DNA of 18,972 nt, taken from DAONLM01 sp035406685 (GTDB lineage Bacteria; Spirochaetota; GWE2-31-10; MWDO01). Below, one piece after another: positions 7,904 to 14,762 of the stretch. The stretch lies in contig DAONLM010000029.1 of the NCBI GenBank assembly GCA_035406685.1, positions 1 to 18,972 on the forward strand. Direction: 5' to 3'. Position numbers and translations under genes: made by a program. The notes under the pieces are model-generated. The model did not search any database. It was given only the letters and a program-made list of their open reading frames with translations, and had not been told where the DNA came from. How positions within the stretch are numbered: position 1 is the first letter of the stretch; the number at the start of each line of letters is the position of its first letter.

Positions 7904-7984
7904 TCAATCACGAAGTGCATATTTTATAACTTCATAAGGTGTCATAAAATTAAGACACTTTAATGGTCTATAGTTTAAAATATT
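7904..7984 (-). pseudogene. Remnant of an IS30-family transposase C-terminus
   Basis: A minus-strand reading frame of 26 codons ending at a TGA translates to NYRPLKCLNFMTPYEV followed after two residues by KYALRD. This matches the characteristic end of IS30-family DDE transposases (N-N-R-P-x-K-C-L-x-x-x-T-P-x-E-V followed by a VAL-R-like end). A stop codon directly precedes the fragment, and nothing else of the transposase is visible on either strand. So this is a decayed insertion. A GTGTC and GACAC hairpin in the same bases is explained by the coding remnant. Confidence 0.75.
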
Positions 7985-7990
7985 TTATTT

Positions 7991-8019
7991 TTGACAAAAT
8001 TTAAAATTTAAAGTATAAG
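7991..8019 (+). promoter_or_regulatory. Sigma-70 promoter of the large helical gene
   Basis: TTGACA at 7991-7996 and TATAAG at 8014-8019 are spaced by 17 bases. Transcription should begin near 8026, leaving a leader of about 108 bases before ATG 8134. A second TATAAT at 8108-8113 has no matching -35 box. Confidence 0.7.
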
Positions 8020-8133
8020 TTTATAACAATTTTTTATAAAATAATATAAGAGTTTAAATAATATATTAATAATTTCCGAAATAATAAATAGTATTTTTTA
8101 GTTAATATATAATAAAAGTTAAAAAGGTAGAAA

Positions 8134-9888
8134 ATGGACTTTGAATTTACTTCTACAAATTTTGAAAAACTCGCAAGAGAGTTAACAGAGGAAGAACGAA
8201 AAAATCTTTTAAATAAACTGAAAGATTATAAAACCGACTCAAAAGAAGAAGAGACACATATATTAGAAAATAAAAAAAATAATAAAAAAGATCAAGAAAC
8301 TTTAGCAAAAACTATTTATAAAAAAAATGGAATATTTTATAAACTATTTATAATAATACTCTCTTTTTTTAGTGGTAAAAATAAATATGAAGTTGTTATT
8401 GAAAATGAGCTTAATAATATAAAAAGAGAGATTAATTTAACTTATTATCATTATGTTAATTTTTCGGAAGAAAAGTTTACTTCTAATTTTATTAAAGAAA
8501 TATTACCAGTAATTAAAATTTGCTCTGATCTTTTACCAATTTTTAATAGATACTTTTCTGATAATTTTTATTATTATGGATTCATCGCAAATACGATTGA
8601 GAAAAATTTCCCGGATAAAATAAAAAATGCTATGGATATGACTCTTCCAGAAAATCTTGAAAACAGAGTAGAATTTATAGACAAAATGGCTTTTTTTAAA
8701 GAGAGGGATAACAGATTAAAAAAATTTTTCTTGCAATTAAATTTAATGCTTTTTGAAAGTATGTCACAACAGGTAAATAAATTTGAATTACTCATAAGAC
8801 TTGTAAATTTCAATTTTAATGAAATATTAACTAATTTTTTAGTAGAGAATATAGCAGAACCAATAAAAAATTCAAATGTAGCAAAATTTAGTATGGTCGA
8901 AGATGTTTTGCATAAGTTTTACAGAATTATAAACAGTATAAATTTTAGTTTTGAGGAAATAGGCTTCATTATGAATCTAATCGAATATTCTAAGGAAAAT
9001 CCTCCAAATAATGAACAAAATAAAGATTTTGATGAGAATACAATACAAAAGATAAAAGAACTTCTTGATTTAATAAAAATAATAAAAGAAAAAATTCCCT
9101 TTAAATTGATATTTCAATACCTTTATAAAAATATTATGTATAAGCCACAATTAATTAAAATAGAAAACAATATACTCGAAATTTATAAAGAGTATAAAAG
9201 AACTTTAATAGAAAAATTATGGAATAAACATTTTATCTCGATAAGAAAAAATAATTTAAATTTTTTGATTTCAAATTTTATAAAAGATTACAATTTTGAA
9301 ACCCTTGAATTTTTTACTATTCATTTAAAAGATGAAATAGAGAAAACAGTTTCTACAAAATTATTTAATGTGCATTTGATAAATTTTATAATAGAATTTT
9401 TACAATCAATTTATAAGATAAAGATTGAACCTGTTATAAATAGAATTCTTATTGATGGCATATTTAAAAAAGATAATCAGCGTGCTAATCTATCTGTAGC
9501 TTACTATTTCTTAAATAATTATCTGGAAAAAATCAGAGAATTTGATGTTAAATTTAGTGAGGAGAAAGAACTTGGTAAAAGAATATTTCTTGCAATCAAA
9601 AGAATTTCATCAGAACCAAATTTTAAAACAGCATTAATAAATCTTGTTAGTGAAATAAATGGAGAGTCTTCAAAAATAAAAAACGAATTATATGAAACTT
9701 TTAAATCTATCTTAGAATTTTTAGAGATGTTAATTGATTTTAATAATCCAACAAAAGTCCCTTTAACTAACTTTGATAAAGTAAGAGTTCCCGGTTATCC
9801 GAATTCTTTTATAGCAGTTGAAAAATCTATTAACTATTTAAATGATTTTTTTAAAATAATAAAGTTAATTGAAGAAGTTTATATATAA
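8134..9888 (+). CDS. Large helical protein, DUF5312-like
   Basis: A 584-residue, Lys/Asn/Ile/Phe-rich, almost wholly helical protein. It opens with FEKLARELTEEERKNLLNKL (about 10-29), then a charged low-complexity linker (about 33-58). A short hydrophobic stretch FYKLFIIILSFFSG (about 68-81) follows; it is probably amphipathic or membrane-attached and too short for a confident membrane span. About 500 residues of helices with no catalytic motif come next. The N-terminal LAxELTxEER segment and overall plan remind me of spirochaetal DUF5312 proteins; this is recall, not a search. No signal peptide is seen. ATG 8134 has AAGG upstream. The gene is alone behind its own promoter and ends stop-to-stop against the minus-strand gene at 9889. 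Function is unknown. Confidence 0.8.
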   Translation: MDFEFTSTNFEKLARELTEEERKNLLNKLKDYKTDSKEEETHILENKKNNKKDQETLAKTIYKKNGIFYKLFIIILSFFSGKNKYEVVIENELNNIKREINLTYYHYVNFSEEKFTSNFIKEILPVIKICSDLLPIFNRYFSDNFYYYGFIANTIEKNFPDKIKNAMDMTLPENLENRVEFIDKMAFFKERDNRLKKFFLQLNLMLFESMSQQVNKFELLIRLVNFNFNEILTNFLVENIAEPIKNSNVAKFSMVEDVLHKFYRIINSINFSFEEIGFIMNLIEYSKENPPNNEQNKDFDENTIQKIKELLDLIKIIKEKIPFKLIFQYLYKNIMYKPQLIKIENNILEIYKEYKRTLIEKLWNKHFISIRKNNLNFLISNFIKDYNFETLEFFTIHLKDEIEKTVSTKLFNVHLINFIIEFLQSIYKIKIEPVINRILIDGIFKKDNQRANLSVAYYFLNNYLEKIREFDVKFSEEKELGKRIFLAIKRISSEPNFKTALINLVSEINGESSKIKNELYETFKSILEFLEMLIDFNNPTKVPLTNFDKVRVPGYPNSFIAVEKSINYLNDFFKIIKLIEEVYI

Positions 9889-10893
9889 TCATAGTTTTAT
9901 TAAAAAGTCGGATATATTTCTTAGATAAAAGATTTCTTCATCTGACCAATTATATTTTGTAATACTATCTCTATATTTAATTATAAGATCCTTTTTATTA
10001 GAATTATATAAAGCGATTAAAATGTTTCTTGCAAGTACTGCTGGCTCTACCCAGCTTAATCCTATTTGATTTCCTTTAAAATATCTTTTATAATCCTCTT
10101 TTGAAAAATTAAATAAATTATTAAAATCAAAAGTAGTCCCTATGTATCCTGGATAATCTATATAATTTTCATTATATTTTATATTTTTTTTATTTGCAGG
10201 ACAATTATCAATACAAAAAGAACAACCAAAAAACCTTGTCCCCCACAGATTTACAACCTCTTTTCTTAGGGGGATATCTTTATTGTAACTTAAATATTGA
10301 AGGCATAAAGATTTATTTATTTTAAAATTTTCTGAAATTGCATGAGTTGGGCAACTTTCAATGCATACTCGACATTTTCTACAAAAATTATTAGTTATAT
10401 TATTGTTGTCTATTTTTAAATCTAAATTTAAAAATATTTCTCCAAGAATAAAATTTGTCCCTTTATCCTCTATAAATATTAAAGAATTATTAGCATAATA
10501 ACCAAGACCACTGGCATAACCGGCAAGTTTATCATTGACTTTTGAATTTACAAATATTCTATAAAAATCACTATTTTTTATATTAAAGTTTAGAATACTT
10601 TTACAAAATCTTGCCAGGCTTTTTAATTTTTCTGATAAAATTTTATAAAAATTTGCTGTGGTGTATCTTGCAATGTAACCAGGAGTAGAAGAAGGGAGTA
10701 AATTCCATTGCTCTCTAAAAGATATAGCAGCACTTATGTATATCTTTGCCTCTGAAAAAAGATTTCTTGGGGACTCAAAAGAATCATTGAACCTCAATCG
10801 AAATTCTTCAAATCTGTCAACAGAACCAAAACTTATATGGTCTAATCCAAGATTGAGAGCCTCTTTTTTTATAGATTCTATTAGATCTTGCAT
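9889..10893 (-). CDS. QueG-like double [4Fe-4S] cluster protein
   Basis: A 334-residue protein with the layout of epoxyqueuosine reductase, the cobalamin and iron-sulfur enzyme that makes queuosine in tRNA. It has the N-terminal domain, ferredoxin motifs CRKCRVCIESCP and GCSFCIDNCPANK, the CLQYLSY segment between them, and a C-terminal HEAT-like tail (WVEPAVLARNILIALY). Two signature sites differ. The usual V-D-T/S of the catalytic Asp reads V-N-S here, and the usual GLGW-x-GKN reads GLGYYANN. It may therefore be a paralogue with another substrate or an impaired enzyme. ATG 10893 is chosen over ATG 10902 because the latter lies inside the -10 box and transcription is expected to begin at 10893. 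The message would then be leaderless. Confidence 0.82.
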   Translation of the reverse strand: MQDLIESIKKEALNLGLDHISFGSVDRFEEFRLRFNDSFESPRNLFSEAKIYISAAISFREQWNLLPSSTPGYIARYTTANFYKILSEKLKSLARFCKSILNFNIKNSDFYRIFVNSKVNDKLAGYASGLGYYANNSLIFIEDKGTNFILGEIFLNLDLKIDNNNITNNFCRKCRVCIESCPTHAISENFKINKSLCLQYLSYNKDIPLRKEVVNLWGTRFFGCSFCIDNCPANKKNIKYNENYIDYPGYIGTTFDFNNLFNFSKEDYKRYFKGNQIGLSWVEPAVLARNILIALYNSNKKDLIIKYRDSITKYNWSDEEIFYLRNISDFLIKL

Positions 10894-10899
10894 AAAAAT

Positions 10900-10928
10900 C
10901 ATATATCTAAAAATTACTCTTCTGTCAA
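10900..10928 (-). promoter_or_regulatory. Promoter giving a leaderless QueG-like mRNA
   Basis: On the minus strand TTGACA (10928-10923) and TATATG (10905-10900) are 17 bases apart. Seven bases past the -10 box is 10893, the A of the chosen ATG. No ribosome site exists. Confidence 0.75.
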
Positions 10929-11049
10929 ATATTAGACAAAATATATTTTTAAAATATACCCAAAAAACTATAGTTTGCCAAAAATCCGCATTAACCAGAA
11001 GATATAAAAGAGTTATCTTTAAAAAAATTTTTTAAATTTTTTCTAAAAC

Positions 11050-11095
11050 TTGTAAAGGATTTTCTCATAAATTTTGTGATTAATATATAGAAATA
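11050..11095 (+). promoter_or_regulatory. Shared RHH upstream block, copy 3
   Basis: TTGTAAAGGATTTTCT, then TTTTGTGATTAATATA and TAGAAATA, ending 22 bases before ATG 11118. It is nearly identical to blocks at 16672-16718 and 18851-18896 and to the minus-strand block at 7798-7844. Here the inverted arms are reduced to TTTCT and AGAAA. Confidence 0.75.
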
Positions 11096-11117
11096 TTTTT
11101 TATTACTGGAGGTAAAA

Positions 11118-11633
11118 ATGTTACAATTTGATTTTGTTATTAACGATAATTTATTTGGTAAGATTAAAATTTTAACAGAACAAAATAATAAAGGATTGTC
11201 AGAAATAATAAGAGAGGTAATAAATACAATGTTACCTTTTTTGAAGAAAAAGCATTTAACAGAGGATAGAAGAAAGAGAGACTATCCCTGTGTAAATGCT
11301 ACAAAAAGAGTAAGAGTATTTCTGGAAGAGAGGGTTTATAATGAATTAAAACAGATACACGATACTTTAAATACTTTTAGTATCGCTGTATTGATAAGGG
11401 AAATATTGAAGTTGTATTTTGATCTTGTGGAAAAGTATGGAGTTGAGGGGTTTGAAAAGAGGCTTGAGAAGGTGAAGAATAAGATAGAGCATATGAGAGC
11501 AAGGAAGGTGAAATGGTATAAGGATAAGGATGAGAGGATTCATCCAGATATCCCCTTTTATATCGACCAGGAAGTATATTATTACCTTGTTTTTGGGACG
11601 GATTTTTGTCTAAAACAGATTCAATTTTTATAA
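11118..11633 (+). CDS. Tandem ribbon-helix-helix protein, copy 3
   Basis: A 171-residue paralogue of the genes at 8 and 7280. RHH-1 lies at about 4-42 (FDFV, NLFGKIKIL, LSEIIREVINTMLPFL). The basic linker KKKHLTEDRRKRDYP is followed by RHH-2 at about 64-101 (RVRVFLE, RVYNELKQIHDTLN, IAVLIREILKLYF). A charged helix (about 106-130) is followed by a variable region with HPDIPF, then the tail FCLKQIQFL. GGAGG lies six bases before ATG 11118. The gene stands alone between the QueG-like gene, transcribed divergently, and the pseudouridine synthase. It has the shared block upstream and the shared 3' sequence downstream. DNA binding is inferred from the fold; targets are unknown, and the shared upstream block is the best candidate. 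Confidence 0.87.
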   Translation: MLQFDFVINDNLFGKIKILTEQNNKGLSEIIREVINTMLPFLKKKHLTEDRRKRDYPCVNATKRVRVFLEERVYNELKQIHDTLNTFSIAVLIREILKLYFDLVEKYGVEGFEKRLEKVKNKIEHMRARKVKWYKDKDERIHPDIPFYIDQEVYYYLVFGTDFCLKQIQFL

Positions 11634-11656
11634 AAACAGGTATTTTTTAGAAATTT

Positions 11657-11707
11657 TCTTTATTTTATTACTCTTTCTCCAAACTAATCTTAGGATAATT
11701 CTATTTT
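11657..11707 (+). repeat. Conserved 3' flank of RHH copy 3
   Basis: Contains TTTTATTACTC, then AAACTAATCTTAGGATAATT and CTATTTT, about 25 bases after the stop codon. The same words follow copy 1, and diverged forms follow copy 2 and perhaps copy 4 (17315-17360). Confidence 0.5.
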
Positions 11708-11827
11708 CAACATTATAGTTAGCTTTTTGGAAAAATTTTATTTAATTAGTATTCTAGAAGACCGACAAACCTGAAACATTTAGATATAATAAATATTAAT
11801 TTTAATAATAGTAACACAATATAAGTT

Positions 11828-11856
11828 TTGACAAACTTAACTTTGTTTAGTATATA
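11828..11856 (+). promoter_or_regulatory. Promoter giving a near-leaderless pseudouridine synthase mRNA
   Basis: TTGACA at 11828-11833 and TATATA at 11851-11856 are 17 bases apart. The predicted start near 11863 leaves only about five bases before ATG 11868, with no ribosome site. Confidence 0.75.
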
Positions 11857-11867
11857 GTGATAACAAT

Positions 11868-12551
11868 ATGAATTATAAAGTCATATATGAAGATAATAAT
11901 CTATTAATTTTCAATAAACCACAGGGGCTCCCCACTGGAATTGGTAATCAGAATAATAATCTTGTTTCTTTAGTTTTTAAAGATTATCCATTCTTAAAAG
12001 AGGTAAAGGGATATAATGAGAAAGAGGGGGGATTATTAAATAGACTCGATAATGAAACCGGCGGATTGGTACTTTTTGCTAAAAATAATGCTGCTTTTGA
12101 ATATTATGAAAAGCAAATGAAAAATGAAAAAATAAAAAAAATATATACCGCAATTGTAGAAGGAGTATTAAAAAAGAAAAAGGGAATTATAGATTATCCC
12201 ATCATTCATAATCCTAAAAGTAAAAAAAGAATGAAGATTATAAAAGAAATAAAAGAAAATTTAAAAATTCAAAAGGCAAAAACTGAATATGAAGTAATAA
12301 AAGAGTTTAAAAAACATTCTATACTTAAAGTAATAATTTATAAAGGTAAACGGCATCAAATAAGAATTCATCTTGCCAGCATTGGGCATCCTATAATTGG
12401 TGATAAACTTTATGGCAATAAACAATCTATATTTAAAAATCATTTTTTATATGCAACTGGACTCGAATTTATTACTCCTTTGGGGGAAAAAAAGATAATA
12501 GAAATAAAACCATTTTTTGAAGAATATGATAAAATCAAACTATTATTTTAA
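11868..12551 (+). CDS. RluA-family pseudouridine synthase
   Basis: A 227-residue enzyme that would isomerise uridine in rRNA or tRNA. The catalytic loop is LLNRLDNETGGLVLFAK, with Asp61 as nucleophile in the place of the usual H-R-L-D-x-x-T-S-G. The C-terminal motif GKRHQIRIHLASIGHPIIGD is typical of the RluA/RluD group. The N-terminus (VIYEDNNLLIFNKPQGLPT) starts directly with the catalytic domain, so there is no S4 RNA-binding domain. It is somewhat shorter than RluD, and the exact target cannot be fixed. The start ATG 11868 follows the -10 box closely and lacks a ribosome site, implying leaderless initiation. The next gene, trmL, also modifies RNA but has its own promoter. Confidence 0.92.
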   Translation: MNYKVIYEDNNLLIFNKPQGLPTGIGNQNNNLVSLVFKDYPFLKEVKGYNEKEGGLLNRLDNETGGLVLFAKNNAAFEYYEKQMKNEKIKKIYTAIVEGVLKKKKGIIDYPIIHNPKSKKRMKIIKEIKENLKIQKAKTEYEVIKEFKKHSILKVIIYKGKRHQIRIHLASIGHPIIGDKLYGNKQSIFKNHFLYATGLEFITPLGEKKIIEIKPFFEEYDKIKLLF

Positions 12552-12630
12552 TTTTAATCTATTTTTTTTATCAAAGAAGCCTTTTAAAAACATGATTAAT
12601 TACTGATAAAAATTATTTCTAGTATTTTGA

Positions 12631-12648
12631 GTCAAATTACAATTTGAC
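12631..12648. promoter_or_regulatory. 18-bp inverted repeat over the trmL -35 box
   Basis: GTCAAATTACAATTTGAC has perfect 8-bp arms around AC. The right arm overlaps the -35 box TTGACA (12644-12649). It could be a repressor operator; chance cannot be excluded in AT-rich DNA. Confidence 0.5.
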
Positions 12649-12672
12649 ATAATTATCTTTTTAAAGTATAAA
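12644..12672 (+). promoter_or_regulatory. Promoter giving a near-leaderless trmL mRNA
   Basis: TTGACA at 12644-12649 and TATAAA at 12667-12672 are 17 bases apart. Transcription would start near 12679, two bases before ATG 12681, and there is no ribosome site. Confidence 0.78.
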
Positions 12673-12680
12673 AAAAAAGT

Positions 12681-13190
12681 ATGATAAGTATAGCACTCTT
12701 TGAGCCTCAGATTCCACCAAATACTGGTAATATTGCTAGATTATGTGTAGGGCTTGATATAGATCTTTTTTTAGTAGGTAAATTAGGTTTTTCTATTGAT
12801 AATAAGTATGTAAAAAGAGCTGGATTGGATTACTGGGAACATCTTAGATTAAAAACTTTTGATACTCTTGAAAAATTAAAAGAAGAAAATATAAATAGAA
12901 GAATTATTATTGCTACAACAAAAGGGATTACCCCTTATTTTGATTTTAACTACCATAAAGATGATATAATTTTATTTGGTTCAGAAACAAAAGGTCTTCC
13001 TCTATCTTTTATAAAAGAAAATCTAAAAAATAGTATTACTATTCCAATGCCGGGATTGGTTAGATCTCTCAATCTTTCAAATAGTGCCGCCATTATTGCT
13101 TATCATGCTTTATGGACACTTGGTTATTTCAATAATTTTGAAAAAAATAGAAATTATTATGAAATATTTAGCGAGGAAAATACATTTTAA
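12681..13190 (+). CDS. trmL: tRNA (cytidine/uridine-34-2'-O)-methyltransferase TrmL
   Basis: A 169-residue SPOUT-class methyltransferase that methylates the ribose at the wobble position of certain leucine tRNAs using S-adenosylmethionine. Motif 1 is PPNTGNIARLC (about 12-22). The knotted SAM site is formed by LFGSETKGLP (about 98-107) and IPMPGLVRSLNLSNSAAI (about 119-136). The length and single-domain form match TrmL, and no N-terminal extension as in TrmH or RlmB is present. It probably works as a homodimer in the cytoplasm. It has its own promoter with an inverted repeat over the -35 box. It is followed after about 90 bases by a terminator-like palindrome. Confidence 0.94.
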   Translation: MISIALFEPQIPPNTGNIARLCVGLDIDLFLVGKLGFSIDNKYVKRAGLDYWEHLRLKTFDTLEKLKEENINRRIIIATTKGITPYFDFNYHKDDIILFGSETKGLPLSFIKENLKNSITIPMPGLVRSLNLSNSAAIIAYHALWTLGYFNNFEKNRNYYEIFSEENTF

Positions 13191-13282
13191 AATTCCTTGC
13201 ATAAAATATTCTTATTTTTTATGGAAAATTTTTTCTTGGCTTTGTGGGACTTTTTTAATAAGAAAATTGTTTAATATCATAA

Positions 13283-13304
13283 TACGACAATTGTCGTAGA
13301 TTTT
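13283..13304 (+). terminator. Palindrome with T run: terminator or operator
   Basis: TACGACAATTGTCGTA is a perfect 16-bp palindrome followed by GATTTTT. As RNA it gives a six-pair stem with an AATT loop and a short U run, so it may end trmL transcription. Lying about 50 bases upstream of the glyA -35 box, it could equally be an operator for glyA. Confidence 0.5.
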
Positions 13305-13351
13305 TATAACATAACGATTATTTAATGTAAAAAAATATTAATCAAAAATTA

Positions 13352-13380
13352 TTGATTTTTTTAAAAAAATAAAATATAAT
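13352..13380 (+). promoter_or_regulatory. glyA promoter
   Basis: TTGATT at 13352-13357 and TATAAT at 13375-13380 are 17 bases apart. Transcription should begin near 13387, giving a leader of about 59 bases with AAAGGAAG before the start codon. The leader is too short for a glycine riboswitch. Confidence 0.75.
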
Positions 13381-13445
13381 AGAAAACAAATTTTTCATTT
13401 GGTTTACAAGAGAAATAAAAAAATTATAAAAAAGGAAGATTATCA

Positions 13446-14744
13446 ATGAAAGAAAATTTAGAAAATATTAAAAAAGTTGATAATGAACTATATAATGCTT
13501 TAATGAAAGAGTTTGATAGAGAATTTAACAAACTTGAGATGATAGCAAGCGAAAACATAGTTAGTAAAGCAGTGCTTGAGGCTCAAGGTAGCATAATGAC
13601 AAACAAATATGCAGAGGGATATCCCCATCATAGATATTATGGGGGATGTGAATTTGTGGATATAGCAGAGGATTTAGCAAGAGAGAGAGCCAAAAAACTC
13701 TTTAAATGTGAATATGTTAATGTTCAACCCCATTCTGGAAGTCAGGCAAATATGGGGGCATACTTTGCGATTCTTAAGCCGGGTGATAAAATATTGGGAA
13801 TGAATTTGGCTCATGGTGGACACTTAACTCATGGATCACCTGCAAATTTTTCCGGAAAATTATATAATGTTATTTTTTATGGTGTTAATAAAGATACTGA
13901 AATAATTGATTACGATGAACTTGAAAGAATTGCCTTAAAAGAGAAACCAAAATTAATTATAGCAGGTGCAAGTGCTTATCCGAGATTCATTGATTATAAG
14001 AGATTTAGAGAAATTGCTGATGCATGCGGGGCATATCTTTTAACAGATATGGCTCATCCAGCAGGTCTTATTGCTGCTGGTCTTCATCCTTCCCCGGTTC
14101 CTTATTCAGATATAGTGACAACCACTACTCATAAGACATTACGAGGCCCTCGCGGTGGAATGATAATCTTAGGTAAAGATTTTGAAAACAGAGAGGGAAT
14201 TGTCGCACCAAAGTCTGGAAGAAGAAAAATGATGGGTGAGATACTTGATAGTAATATATTCCCGGGTATTCAAGGCGGTCCTCTTATGCATGTAATTGCA
14301 GCAAAGGCTGTTGCATTACAGGAGGCTTTACAGGATAGTTTTATAGAATATCAAAAGCAGGTTCTTGCAAATTGTCAGGCATTGGCAAAATCACTTATAT
14401 CTTATGGCTTTAGGCTTGTCTCTGGTGGCTCTGATAATCATCTCTTATTGATCGATCTTTCAAATAAAAATGTCACAGGGAAACAGACTGAGACTGCTCT
14501 TGATAGGGCTGGTATTACAGTTAATAAGAATGGAATTCCGTTTGATAAACAACCGCCAACAATAACAAGCGGCATAAGAATCGGAACTCCAGCCTTAACA
14601 ACAAGAGGAATGAAAGAAAAAGAGATGGAAACAATTGCTGGATGGATTAATGATGTTATTTCTAATATTGATAATGAAAAATTACATCTTGATATTGCTA
14701 ATAAAGTAAAGAAATTGTGTGAAAAATTTCCGATTTATAAATAA
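13446..14744 (+). CDS. glyA: Serine hydroxymethyltransferase
   Basis: A 432-residue PLP enzyme interconverting serine and glycine with tetrahydrofolate, the main source of one-carbon units. Visible signatures are KLEMIASENIVSKAVLEAQG (about 30-49), NKYAEGYPHHRYYGG (about 53-67), TDMAHPAGLIAAG and the PLP-binding TTTTHKTLRGPRGG, with Lys230. FPGIQGGPLMHVIAAKAVA and GIRIGTPALTTRGM follow. The length is normal. Base composition is a little richer in G+C than the neighbours, as usual for a well-expressed conserved gene. AAGGA lies upstream of ATG 13446. The GDP-mannose enzyme begins 18 bases after its stop, so the two are probably co-transcribed. It contains one GATATCCC word (13618). Confidence 0.98.
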   Translation: MKENLENIKKVDNELYNALMKEFDREFNKLEMIASENIVSKAVLEAQGSIMTNKYAEGYPHHRYYGGCEFVDIAEDLARERAKKLFKCEYVNVQPHSGSQANMGAYFAILKPGDKILGMNLAHGGHLTHGSPANFSGKLYNVIFYGVNKDTEIIDYDELERIALKEKPKLIIAGASAYPRFIDYKRFREIADACGAYLLTDMAHPAGLIAAGLHPSPVPYSDIVTTTTHKTLRGPRGGMIILGKDFENREGIVAPKSGRRKMMGEILDSNIFPGIQGGPLMHVIAAKAVALQEALQDSFIEYQKQVLANCQALAKSLISYGFRLVSGGSDNHLLLIDLSNKNVTGKQTETALDRAGITVNKNGIPFDKQPPTITSGIRIGTPALTTRGMKEKEMETIAGWINDVISNIDNEKLHLDIANKVKKLCEKFPIYK

Positions 14745-14762
14745 TTTTAGCAGGTAAAGATA

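Larger units (their letters stand above)
7781..8133. other. 353-base intergenic region between divergent genes
   Basis: From left to right it holds the RHH copy 2 ribosome site and its shared upstream block (7798-7844), a second TTGTAAAG word (minus strand, 7857-7864) 20 bases further out, an IS30-type transposase remnant (7904-7984, minus) and a sigma-70 promoter for the plus-strand gene (7991-8019). Bases 8020-8130 are its AT-rich leader, with no convincing structure. Confidence 0.7.

Noticed and set aside
7940..7966. Hairpin TAAGGTGTC and GACACTTTA as a possible terminator
   Set aside because: It has a G-T pair, a ten-base loop and no T run, and the bases are explained by the IS30 transposase remnant.
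13387..13445. Possible riboswitch in the glyA leader
   Set aside because: The leader is about 59 bases of nearly pure A+T with no structured core, too short for a glycine or tetrahydrofolate riboswitch.
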